From JACKFB01 sp041389525 (lineage in GTDB: Bacteria; Myxococcota_A; UBA9042; PHBI01; JACKFB01): 64,000 nucleotides of DNA. The position numbers and the translations under genes were made by a program. Where the stretch lies: assembly GCA_041389525.1 (NCBI GenBank), contig JAWKRR010000023.1:38054-102053 (forward strand). The letters run 5' to 3'. Below the pieces are notes generated by a model that did not search any database, was not told where the DNA came from, and saw only the letters and a list, made by a program, of their open reading frames with translations. This document shows, in pieces, positions 8,802 through 17,830 of this stretch; the stretch's first letter is position 1; the number at the start of each line of letters is the position of its first letter.

Positions 8802-8826
8802 CCACCGCTCGAAGCCGCCGTCGAGG

Positions 8827-8856
8827 TTGACACTCCACGCGTCGCGGTGCTAGGCA
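8827..8856 (+). promoter_or_regulatory. Promoter of tRNA-Arg
   Basis: A perfect -35 TTGACA (8827-8832) is followed after 18 bp by TAGGCA (8851-8856). The predicted transcription start is 4-6 bases before the first base of the mature tRNA. It lies in the short gap after the PurD-like gene, so the tRNA need not depend on read-through. Confidence 0.55.
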
Positions 8857-8867
8857 ACGCGGCCTCT

Positions 8868-8941
8868 GCGCGGTTAGCTCAGCTGGATAGAGCGTCGGCC
8901 TCCGGAGCCGAAGGCCATGGGTTCGAATCCCGTACCGCGTA
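8868..8941 (+). tRNA. tRNA-Arg (anticodon CCG)
   Basis: A full cloverleaf of 74 bases can be folded by eye. The acceptor is GCGCGGT/ACCGCGT (G-T wobble at the first pair), and the D-arm starts GCTC and closes with GAGC. The anticodon stem is TCGGC/GCCGA with loop CTCCGGA, giving anticodon CCG (decodes CGG, arginine). The variable region is AGGCC, and the T-arm is ATGGG-TTCGAAT-CCCGT. The discriminator is A. The next bases are CCG, so the terminal CCA is not encoded and must be added by tRNA nucleotidyltransferase. CGG is a frequent codon in a genome this GC-rich. Confidence 0.93.
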
Positions 8942-9050
8942 CCGGCGCGAGGCGGGCGGGGTGTCGTCATCGACGCGCACTTCGCCCGCCTCGCTCCATT
9001 TCTGGGCACTGACCTCGCGGTTTTCGCGCCCGACTTTACGAGAGGACCGC

Positions 9051-9737
9051 ATGCAGAAGGTCGCACGGGCCGCGATTCGGCGGCTGACTCTGGCTCCGGG
9101 GACGCGCGTCTCGCTGGCGCTCGATGACGCCGCGCTGCGGGAGTCTGTCGAGAGCTTGCTACAGTCCGCCGGCGCTGAGATTGCCGAGGATGGGCCGGTC
9201 TCGGGCGCCCTCGTCGAGGTCGCGGATCTGGACGGGCCGTTGGTGCCCGAAGCCGCCCAGGCTGCCCTTGAGCGCCTCGAGGCCGGCGGCGCGCTAGCTC
9301 TGATCATCCGGGCCCGCGCGGTCGGTCGCTCCGTGGAGTCGCTGGCCGAGCTTTGGAAGCCGCGACTGCTGCTGCAACGCGCTCACGGCGAGGGCCTCGA
9401 CGGCACCATCATCATCTCCGGTCCGCGCCGGGCGCCGCTTGCGAGTGCCGAGCGAAAGCGGCTGCGCGGGCTGGCTCATTCGATCGAGCCCTCGGTCCTG
9501 ATCGGCAAGGCCGGGCTGACCGACGACGTGGTCGAGGCCGCGCTGGCTGCCGTCGAGCGCCACGGGCTCATCAAGGTGAAGCTGACGCCCCAGGCCGACC
9601 TGGACAAGCACGCCGCCGCTCGCGACATCGCGTTCGCCACGGGCAGCGACCTCGTCCAGCAGATCGGCAAGACCGCGCTGCTCTTTCGGCCGGACGTCGC
9701 CCTGGAGCCGCCGGTCAAGCGCAGCGGGCGCCGCTAG
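9051..9737 (+). CDS. YhbY (CRM) domain RNA-binding protein with N-terminal extension
   Basis: This 228-residue protein starts at ATG 9051 with AGAGGA four bases upstream. Residues about 133-222 form a CRS1-YhbY (CRM) domain, with LASAERKRLRGLAHSI, IGKAGLTDDVVEAA (the GxxG-type RNA-binding loop) and DLVQQIGKTALLFRP. YhbY proteins associate with pre-50S ribosomal particles. E. coli YhbY is about 97 residues and is the whole domain. Here about 125 residues precede it, with no family I recognise (mixed alpha/beta, LERLEAGGALALIIRA). It is separated from the tRNA-Arg gene by about 110 bp and convergent with the channel gene. Confidence 0.8.
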   Translation: MQKVARAAIRRLTLAPGTRVSLALDDAALRESVESLLQSAGAEIAEDGPVSGALVEVADLDGPLVPEAAQAALERLEAGGALALIIRARAVGRSVESLAELWKPRLLLQRAHGEGLDGTIIISGPRRAPLASAERKRLRGLAHSIEPSVLIGKAGLTDDVVEAALAAVERHGLIKVKLTPQADLDKHAAARDIAFATGSDLVQQIGKTALLFRPDVALEPPVKRSGRR

Positions 9738-9784
9738 TTCAGCCGTGGCGCCGGCCCTCTACGGGCTGGACCGCCCGCTGCGCT
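9718..9784. terminator. Nested inverted repeats at convergent gene ends (possible bidirectional terminator)
   Basis: A perfect 13-bp inverted repeat (AGCGCAGCGGGCG at 9718-9730 against 9772-9784) spans the 3' ends of the converging YhbY and channel genes. Inside it lies a smaller hairpin, CCGGCCC-TCTAC-GGGCTGG (9751-9769). There is no T tract, so termination could be factor-assisted. The outer arms are also coding (RSGR near both C-termini). Confidence 0.4.
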
Positions 9785-12305
9785 CGATAAGCCAGACCGC
9801 ATCGACGAGCGCCAGCTCGAGATCGTATCCCGGTGTTTGAGATGCTGGGACGATGTGCAGCTCTGGAGCGGCGTCAGCGTCGGCGCGTGTCTCGACGGCG
9901 ACCAGGATCCGCCCCTCGGCGCGCAGGAGGCGGCCGAGCTCGGGGAAGGTCAGGGCCCGCCGCTGCAGGATCTCGGGCGATAACTGGCGGCGCCGAAGGT
10001 CGTGACCGCCGGGGCTGAGCAGCTCGCTGTAGAGCGGGTAGAAGCCGGGGACGGCGGCGGCTTGAAAGGCGAACCAGGCGCGCAGCTCCTGACTTGAGAA
10101 GACCGCGATCTGCGCGTCCGCGCCGACCCGCTCGACGTAGCGACGGTGCAGGTGGCGGCGCAGTGAGCTCTCGGTGACGGCGGCGACGACGCGAAAGCCG
10201 GGGCGGAAGCCGCCATCTTCGGCCTGGAGCTCGGCCAACTTCAGCACTGACATCGCGGTCCGGCCGTCGGAACGCTCGGTCGGCGCGGCGAGGTAGATGA
10301 CGGCGTCCATGTCGCGCACATGGGCGCCCGAGCCGGGGAGCTCGGCCAGCACGCGCTCCGAGGTCCAGTCGGCCGCGTGGACGGTGAGGCGCCCGCACGC
10401 GGGCCCGCCGCCTGAGGGCTGGAAGGTGAGGGCGCCGTCGTCTGCGGGCCGAAACACACCGCCCGGCCCGCCGACGCCGGCGCGCGAGGCGATGATGCGG
10501 CGCTCGGCGCGGCGGTCGTGGAAGGCCTGTAGCGCCGCGTCGTCATCGACGAGCAAGGTCACGACGACGCCCGGGTGCGCCCGCATGAGCGCCTCGCAGA
10601 GGTCGAAGCTGGCGGCGCGGGAGCCGCAGATGAGCGCGCGGTCGATGGCCGCGAAGGGCGCGTTTAGGACGGAGGCGACTGGGTTTTCGGAGGGAGAGGG
10701 GGCTGCGCTGGCCGCGGACCCTACGCGGGCGGCGAGGGCGCGGGTGACGCGGAAGCTCGGCGAGATGGCGAAGAAGCCGACGGCGTCCGCGGGCGCTGGG
10801 CCAGGGCCGGGGGCGAGGTGGACCGTGGGGGAGACGAGGGCCGCGGTCGGGTCGCGGTCGGCCGCGGTGAGCCAGGCGATGGGCACGCAGGGCTCGCGGG
10901 GGTGGGCGGTGGCGAGCTGCGAGAGCGCCTCGAAATCGGGCCAGCGGCCGGGGAGGGGGAGGGCGGCGAGGTCACGGGAACCGAAGAGATAGCTGTAGGA
11001 TTCGTGGCCTTTGCTGGTGAGCAGGGCCACGAGGAGGGCGGCGAGGCCGGGCTCGCGGACGACGGCGCTGACGAAGAGGCCGATGAGCTGTTCGGAGGGG
11101 ACGGTGACGGTGTGCGGGCCACCGGCGACGCGGGCGGCGCCCAGGTTTCCGGGGTCGAGGACCTCGGCGACGACCAGGACGCGGCGGGCGGAGTCGCGCG
11201 GGGTGGCGGTGATGTCGCGGACGCTGAGGATGAGGCCGAGGGTGGCGGCGTCGGGGCTTGGGGATTGCGGGTCCGCGAGGAGCAGGACGCGCTTGGCGGC
11301 GTCGACGTCGACGCGTTCGAGGTAGCCCTCTTCGCCGGCGTGGCCGTGGCGGTAGACGACGCGGCTGAGGGCGGGATCGTCGAGGAAGTGCGGGCGCATC
11401 TCGGTTTCGCCGACCACGGCGAAGTGGGGGCGCATGGCGGACTTGTGGTAGTGGGCCATCAGCTCTTCGAGCAGCGGGCGGGTGGCGCCGTTGACGCCGA
11501 CGACGACGGTGTGGCCGCTGAGGCCGGCAGGGCGGTTGGCGGCGATGTCGATGACCTCGCGGACGACGTCGGTGCCGAGGCCGATGAGGAAGCTGACCAA
11601 GAAGAGGCCGAAGACGGTGAGGCCCAAGCTGACGGCGACCACGGCGAGGTCTGAGGGGTCGCTGAGCATATTTCCGGGGTCTTGGACCTGGCGAAACGCC
11701 CACCAGAGGCGGACGACGAAGTGGGAGTCGTGGTCGGTGGCCGCGCCGTCGCCGTCGAAGTCGACGCGGTCCGCGGTGAGGTGGTCGAGCAGCACGGTGC
11801 CGCAGAAGGAGACGAGGGCGACGGCACCCCCCATCAGCGCGACTTTGCGGGCGCGTTCTCGGCGGAGCAGCACGGCGCGGAGGTCCGAGATGAGGGTGGA
11901 CCAGTAGCGGATGAGGAGGACGAGGCGGGCGAGGCGGAAGAGCCGGAGCCAGCGGGAGTCGGGGATGCCGAGCACGCCGGGGAAGAACGAGGCGAGGGCG
12001 GCGGCGTCCAGGAGGAGGAAGCCGCTGCGGCGGGCGAGGACCAGCCAGCGCGGGAGGTCAGCGGGCTCGTCGTCGAGGCGCGGGGCGTGCAGCGCCACAC
12101 TGCGCAGGGCAAGCTCGACGGTGAAGAGGGTCAGGAAGGCCCAGGTCGCCCACGGGGGCAGCTCGAGGGGCAGCAGGCTGAGCACGATGGCCGCGCCGAT
12201 GCAAAGACGCACGACGGGTAGCTCGACCAGCGCGTGGGCCTGGAGCGGGGCGCGCGCGATGTGGCGGGCCAGCGGACGTGCTCGCTCGGAGCCGGCGCGG
12301 TTCAA
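9759..12305 (-). CDS. CASTOR/POLLUX-like ion channel with RCK-type domains
   Basis: This 848-residue protein has about four N-terminal hydrophobic helices (residues 30-140). One is arginine-rich in the S4 style, with RLFRLARLVLLIR at 121-133. A pore module follows (about 155-247). The pore-region stretch WWAFRQVQDPGNMLSDPSD resembles CASTOR/POLLUX channels rather than TVGYG potassium channels. After the pore, Rossmann-like RCK/TrkA-N domains start at about 264 (GHTVVVGVNGATRPLLEEL) and recur further on. A DxDxDGxxxxxD loop (182-193) precedes the pore helix. Plant and bacterial relatives are cation channels gated by cytosolic ligands such as calcium. The ion here is not known. The start overlaps the stop of the MBL-fold gene by 4 bp, so the two are translationally coupled. 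Confidence 0.75.
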   Translation of the reverse strand: MNRAGSERARPLARHIARAPLQAHALVELPVVRLCIGAAIVLSLLPLELPPWATWAFLTLFTVELALRSVALHAPRLDDEPADLPRWLVLARRSGFLLLDAAALASFFPGVLGIPDSRWLRLFRLARLVLLIRYWSTLISDLRAVLLRRERARKVALMGGAVALVSFCGTVLLDHLTADRVDFDGDGAATDHDSHFVVRLWWAFRQVQDPGNMLSDPSDLAVVAVSLGLTVFGLFLVSFLIGLGTDVVREVIDIAANRPAGLSGHTVVVGVNGATRPLLEELMAHYHKSAMRPHFAVVGETEMRPHFLDDPALSRVVYRHGHAGEEGYLERVDVDAAKRVLLLADPQSPSPDAATLGLILSVRDITATPRDSARRVLVVAEVLDPGNLGAARVAGGPHTVTVPSEQLIGLFVSAVVREPGLAALLVALLTSKGHESYSYLFGSRDLAALPLPGRWPDFEALSQLATAHPREPCVPIAWLTAADRDPTAALVSPTVHLAPGPGPAPADAVGFFAISPSFRVTRALAARVGSAASAAPSPSENPVASVLNAPFAAIDRALICGSRAASFDLCEALMRAHPGVVVTLLVDDDAALQAFHDRRAERRIIASRAGVGGPGGVFRPADDGALTFQPSGGGPACGRLTVHAADWTSERVLAELPGSGAHVRDMDAVIYLAAPTERSDGRTAMSVLKLAELQAEDGGFRPGFRVVAAVTESSLRRHLHRRYVERVGADAQIAVFSSQELRAWFAFQAAAVPGFYPLYSELLSPGGHDLRRRQLSPEILQRRALTFPELGRLLRAEGRILVAVETRADADAAPELHIVPASQTPGYDLELALVDAVWLIERSGRSSP

Positions 12306-13039
12306 CGGCCGAGCGGGAGCTTCATGAAGTCGAAGGCGACGTCGGCGCGGTGGTAGATGCGTCGGACGGCCGCGCTGGCGAGGCTGTGAGGCGGTGCGGA
12401 GCGGCCGATGTCCGTGAAGTAGATGGACTCGTTTTCGCCCGCGACATAGTCGGTCAGGTGGTTCAGCGCGCCGCGATGGGTCGGCAGATCCTTGTCCCAG
12501 CCGGCCGCGTCGACGACGAGGATGTCGTTGCCCTTGAAGAAGCGCTCCGATTCCGCAGGGATGTGCTTGAAATCCGAGGCGTAGGTGACCTTCTTCTTCC
12601 CGGTGTCGAAGTGGTAGCCGTAGTTCGGGCGGGTGTTGTCGCCGGAGGTGGTCTCGAGCGCGAAGGCGGTCACCTCGATGTCGCCGAAGGGCAGCGGGGT
12701 CCCGGGGACCAGGCGCATGTGCTCGAGGGTCGTGAAGGGGCCGTAGCGCTCGACGGACTCAGCCCAGAGGTCATCGGGCGCGAGGAAGGGCAGCGCGTGC
12801 TCGCTCCACTTGTCGAGCTTGCCGAGGCCGCCTGCGGCGTCGCGGCTGGCGTTGACCACCGTGACCCCAGTGACCGAGAGGGCGGCGTCGATCTGCTCGT
12901 CGAAGTCGTGGGTGCAGTCGATCAGCACGTAAGTCGCGATGTTCTGCATCAGCGCGGACGAGCGCCGGCGGTAGTTGCGGCCGGCCAGGTCGGTGATGGG
13001 GGTCGAGGGGCCGGTGCCGAGGAACTGAAAGTAGGCCAT
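12302..13039 (-). CDS. Metallo-beta-lactamase-fold protein lacking the HxHxDH metal motif
   Basis: This 245-residue protein is collinear with PhnP/RNase Z-type MBL-fold hydrolases. It has FLGTGPSTP at the start, RRRSSAL, YVLIDCTHDFDEQI, KKVTYASDF, ILVVDAAGWD and THRGALNHLT. Where the family has the metal-binding HxHxDH, this protein has NASRDAAGG, so three histidines are missing and only the Asp remains. It is therefore probably not a normal dinuclear hydrolase and may be a pseudoenzyme or a regulator. It ends within the first codon of the channel gene (ATGA overlap), which suggests a functional link with that channel. The call of the fold is firm, and the function is unknown. Confidence 0.7.
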   Translation of the reverse strand: MAYFQFLGTGPSTPITDLAGRNYRRRSSALMQNIATYVLIDCTHDFDEQIDAALSVTGVTVVNASRDAAGGLGKLDKWSEHALPFLAPDDLWAESVERYGPFTTLEHMRLVPGTPLPFGDIEVTAFALETTSGDNTRPNYGYHFDTGKKKVTYASDFKHIPAESERFFKGNDILVVDAAGWDKDLPTHRGALNHLTDYVAGENESIYFTDIGRSAPPHSLASAAVRRIYHRADVAFDFMKLPLGR

Positions 13040-13127
13040 GAAATCCGCCGTGTATGGGTCGCGTCAGGGGAGGGGGAGCGTCGGCGCGGAGAGGGGGCGC
13101 CATAGCGGTCGCCGTGGCTCGCGTGGC

Positions 13128-15062
13128 TCAGGGGCAGGCCTCGCCTTCCGGGCAGCAGCCGTCGATGGGGGTGGAGACGCAGGCGCCGCCGGGGGCGCAT
13201 GCGTCCGCGGTGCATGGGTCTTGGTCGTCGCAGAGGACCTCCGGGACCTGGGCGACGCAGATGACCGCTTCGGGGTCGCAGATCCAGGCTTCGCAGCCCA
13301 CGCCGGGGCAATCCTCGTCGGCGACGCAGCACCCGGCCGGGCTGTCCGCGACGACTGCGAGGTCGTCGATCCAGACACCGCCCGCGTCGTTGATGGCGGC
13401 GTCCACGGTGTCGAACCGCACCTCCACCGTGACCGACTTGCCGGACCACGGGCTGAGGTCGAAGGTCTGCTTGGTGAACACGCTCAAGGTGTCGCCGAAG
13501 CACGGCTTCTGGACCACCCCGTCGATGGCGACCTCGGTGAAGTCGAAGCTGCAGCTGCCGCTCTCGTCGAGGTCTTGGCGCAGCCAGATCTCGAGGGTCG
13601 CCTCGCCCGCAGGGACCGCGATGACCCGGGCCGCCGTCGCGTAGGTCGCGCCGAAATCGTAGGAATAGCTTGGCAGATTACCGCAGTACAGGCTGGTCGT
13701 GCCCGTGTGCTTCTGGCTCGTGTCGAGCTGCCAGAAGACCTCCGGGTTCGTGCTGGTCAGTGTCCAGGCAGCCGTGGCGTTGGCGCCCTCGAAGGAGTCC
13801 TGGAACACGGTGCCCGAGGGCAGCGGGCCGTAGGGCGTGTTGGAGCACTCGCCGCCGTCGCACAGGTCCAACGTGCAGATGAAGCCGTCGTCGCAGTCCT
13901 TGGGGACAAACGCGCAGTAGCCGGCGTCGCATGAGTCGTCGGTGCACGGGTCGCCGTCGTCGCAGTCGCCGCTGACGTCGCAGCAGAGCGGATCCAAGGG
14001 CCCGGGGACGCAGGCGCCCAGCGCGCACACGTCTTTCAGGGTGCAGGTGTCGCCGTCATCGCAGCTCAGCGTGTTGGGCGCCGACTGGCAGCCCGTCGCC
14101 TTGTCGCAGAAGTCGTTCGTGCAGGGGTTCTTGTCGTCGCACTTGAGGGTGACGCCGACGCATTTCCCCTCGATGCAGGTGTCGCCGGTGGTGCAGGCGC
14201 TCGCGTCGTCGCAGTCGCCATCGACCAGGGCGGCGACGCAGCCCGTGAGCGGGTCGCAGCTGGCGTCGAGGCAGGGGTTGTTCTCGCCGCAATCGGGTGC
14301 GGGACCCGGCACGCAGACCGCCGCGACGCAGGTGTCGCCTGCCGTGCATGCGTTTCCGTCCTCGCAGGGGCCGACTCGTGGCTTCCACGCGCAGCCGCTC
14401 TCCGCGTCGCACACGTCGTCGGTGCATGGGTTTCCGTCGTCACAGGCCAGGGCAGTGCCACCGCAGACGCCTTGGAAGCAGCGGTCTTCCAGGGTGCATG
14501 CGCTGCCGTCGTCGCAGGGCTTCTGGTTGTAGGTGTGGACGCAGCCCGCGTTGGGGTCGCAGGCGTCGGTGGTGCAGGGGTTGGCGTCGTCGCAGCCCAC
14601 CGCGCTGCCTTGGCCGCAGGTCCCGCCGCTGCAGGTCTCGCCGGTGGTGCAGTCGCTGCCGTCGTCGCAGGCCGTGCCGTCGGCCGCGGCGCCGAGCTCG
14701 CACTGCCCGCCGACGCAGCGGGGCGTCTTGCACGCCGGGATGGAGCCACGGCCGGCGGCGCAGTCTGCGTCCTCCGTGCAGGCCGCGGGCGGCAACTCGA
14801 CGGTGCTCGTGTCCCCGGTGTCCGCGCTGTCGGACGCGGCGTCGGACGTGGAGTCGGGGGTGTCGCTGACCTGGCCGACGTCGGTGGCGTCTCTGGCGTC
14901 GGGTGCCGCCGTCCCCCCGGAGTCGCAGCCGCCCATCCAAACCGAGACCGCCACCGCGACCGCCGCGACGAGGTGCGTGCGCCGGTGCCGAACGCTCGCA
15001 AGCGCCCGTGAGTGCTGGTCTACAGGGATAGGTTGTACGTCGCCAGAGCGCATGGCCCGCAC
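13128..15062 (-). CDS. Cys-rich repeat lipoprotein with beta-sandwich domain
   Basis: This is about 644 residues. After a signal peptide ending VWMGGC (lipoprotein-type Cys) and an Asp/Thr/Ala-rich linker come about ten disulfide repeats of the pattern CDDGNPCTxDxCD or CxxGDTCxxGxC (to about residue 430). A domain of about 160 residues follows, with QDSFEG, WQLDT, LEIWLRQDLD and WIDDLAV, which looks like a MAM or immune-inhibitor-A-type jelly roll. A final Cys-rich tail ends the protein. It is probably an outer-surface protein. GTG 15062 has AGGTAAC upstream, and ATG 15053 is the alternative. It follows the GIDE-domain gene with a single-base gap, so they form an operon. Confidence 0.8.
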   Translation of the reverse strand: MRAMRSGDVQPIPVDQHSRALASVRHRRTHLVAAVAVAVSVWMGGCDSGGTAAPDARDATDVGQVSDTPDSTSDAASDSADTGDTSTVELPPAACTEDADCAAGRGSIPACKTPRCVGGQCELGAAADGTACDDGSDCTTGETCSGGTCGQGSAVGCDDANPCTTDACDPNAGCVHTYNQKPCDDGSACTLEDRCFQGVCGGTALACDDGNPCTDDVCDAESGCAWKPRVGPCEDGNACTAGDTCVAAVCVPGPAPDCGENNPCLDASCDPLTGCVAALVDGDCDDASACTTGDTCIEGKCVGVTLKCDDKNPCTNDFCDKATGCQSAPNTLSCDDGDTCTLKDVCALGACVPGPLDPLCCDVSGDCDDGDPCTDDSCDAGYCAFVPKDCDDGFICTLDLCDGGECSNTPYGPLPSGTVFQDSFEGANATAAWTLTSTNPEVFWQLDTSQKHTGTTSLYCGNLPSYSYDFGATYATAARVIAVPAGEATLEIWLRQDLDESGSCSFDFTEVAIDGVVQKPCFGDTLSVFTKQTFDLSPWSGKSVTVEVRFDTVDAAINDAGGVWIDDLAVVADSPAGCCVADEDCPGVGCEAWICDPEAVICVAQVPEVLCDDQDPCTADACAPGGACVSTPIDGCCPEGEACP

Positions 15063-15063
15063 G

Positions 15064-15894
15064 TTACCTGACGAGTCCTATGACCGCCAGCACGCCCCCG
15101 AGCACGGCCAGCGCGATGCCGCCGACCGCCAGCCAGCGCGCCGCCTTCGACGCCGACGCGAGCAGCTCGGCCTCGCTCTTCAAGCTCAGCAGGTAGGGGC
15201 TGCCCTTCTTCTCGGGCTGCCGCAGCACCAACCCGTCGTCGAGGTCCGCGAGCTCACCCAGCGCGTAGAGCGCCCGGCCCACCGGCAGGATGCGCTCCTC
15301 GAACCGGTAGCCCACCGTGCGTCGGTGCCCCCCCGTCGCCATCGCCATCGCCCCCACCGCGACTCGGAACGCCCCGTATCCAACCGTCAGCTTGTCGCCA
15401 AGGCCCTGCTCGGCCCCCGTCGGCGGCTCGAACCGGTCGACGACCTTCTCCAGCTCGAGCTTGGCGCCGTTCGTCAGGACGCGGACGCGGCCGCTCCCGT
15501 CGTCCAGGTAGAACACCGCCTCGCGCCGATTCTGGCTGACCACCTCCTCGGTCTTTCGCCACTCGGTGCGGACGCTCCCCTGCGAGTCGCGCACCTCGTG
15601 CCGCGACTCCACCACACGGACCACCCGCGAATCGCAGATGGCCGCGGTCTGGCCGCTCAGCTCGCCGGTGAGCGGCGCGTCGCACGCGACGGTGCCCTTG
15701 AGCTCGGCCACCTCGGCATACCCGCTGCTGCCTCCGCCCGGCATCTCATCGCGCACGGACTGAACCAGCGAGAGCATGTCGCCCACGCGCGACGTCTCGG
15801 TCGTCGCCATGACCGCGGCGCCCTGCTTCTTCTTCTTCGACCAGAAGACCAAGCCGAGGCCGATCAGCACCAAGACTATGCCTGCAATAAACAC
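15064..15894 (-). CDS. GIDE-domain membrane protein
   Basis: This 276-residue protein has a transmembrane helix at each end (residues 2-19 and about 250-272) and a basic KKKK segment just after the first. The soluble middle matches the GIDE domain known from the mitochondrial ubiquitin ligase MUL1 and from bacteria. It includes LKGTVACDAPLTGELSG, a CDSRVVRVVESRHE-like strand, and VVSQNRREAVFYLDDGSGRV. No RING finger is present, so ligase activity is not expected. In bacteria the domain is found in membrane proteins of unknown role. It is the first gene of the operon with the Cys-rich lipoprotein. Confidence 0.7.
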   Translation of the reverse strand: MFIAGIVLVLIGLGLVFWSKKKKQGAAVMATTETSRVGDMLSLVQSVRDEMPGGGSSGYAEVAELKGTVACDAPLTGELSGQTAAICDSRVVRVVESRHEVRDSQGSVRTEWRKTEEVVSQNRREAVFYLDDGSGRVRVLTNGAKLELEKVVDRFEPPTGAEQGLGDKLTVGYGAFRVAVGAMAMATGGHRRTVGYRFEERILPVGRALYALGELADLDDGLVLRQPEKKGSPYLLSLKSEAELLASASKAARWLAVGGIALAVLGGVLAVIGLVR

Positions 15895-16240
15895 CGGTCA
15901 CGCCTCGTGGAATTGGGGACGGAGCCGCTGGGCCGCGTGAGACGACCGGCGCAACCGCTTCGAGAAGAGATGGTAGCGATTGGTAACACAGTTCGTCACG
16001 CCCATGACATGGATGTCATAGCCGCGCCCGTCGCGGCCGTGATTCGCGGCGTTCGCGTCGCGCCGCGTCCGACCGCCCTCGAGGCGGCGCGCGGCCGCAA
16101 CCCGCTAGAACCTTGGGTTATCGCTTCGAGCAGCGCGCGGGGAGGCTTGGGACGGGCCGAATGGATCCCTTCTTGCATCCACTCTTGGGGCGCAATGGCG
16201 GCCACCCCCCAATCGGCCGCTGTCACCCCCAGGAGTGCCC
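15895..16240. other. Intergenic region between divergent GIDE and sigma-factor genes
   Basis: These 346 bp contain no credible gene. The main structure is the palindrome ATGACAT-GG-ATGTCAT (16004-16019), described separately. AGGAGTGCCC at 16231-16240 supplies the ribosome-binding site for the sigma gene. I see no strong -35/-10 pair on either strand, although both genes must be transcribed from here. Confidence 0.6.
16004..16019. promoter_or_regulatory. Perfect 7-2-7 palindrome, possible operator
   Basis: ATGACAT and ATGTCAT are exact reverse complements separated by GG. The site lies roughly midway between the divergent GIDE and sigma-factor genes. A dyad of this size is typical of a dimeric helix-turn-helix regulator site. 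No matching regulator is encoded nearby. Confidence 0.4.
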
Positions 16241-17812
<1,572 letters not shown>

Positions 17813-17830
17813 GTCCGCGGTCGTCTCGCG

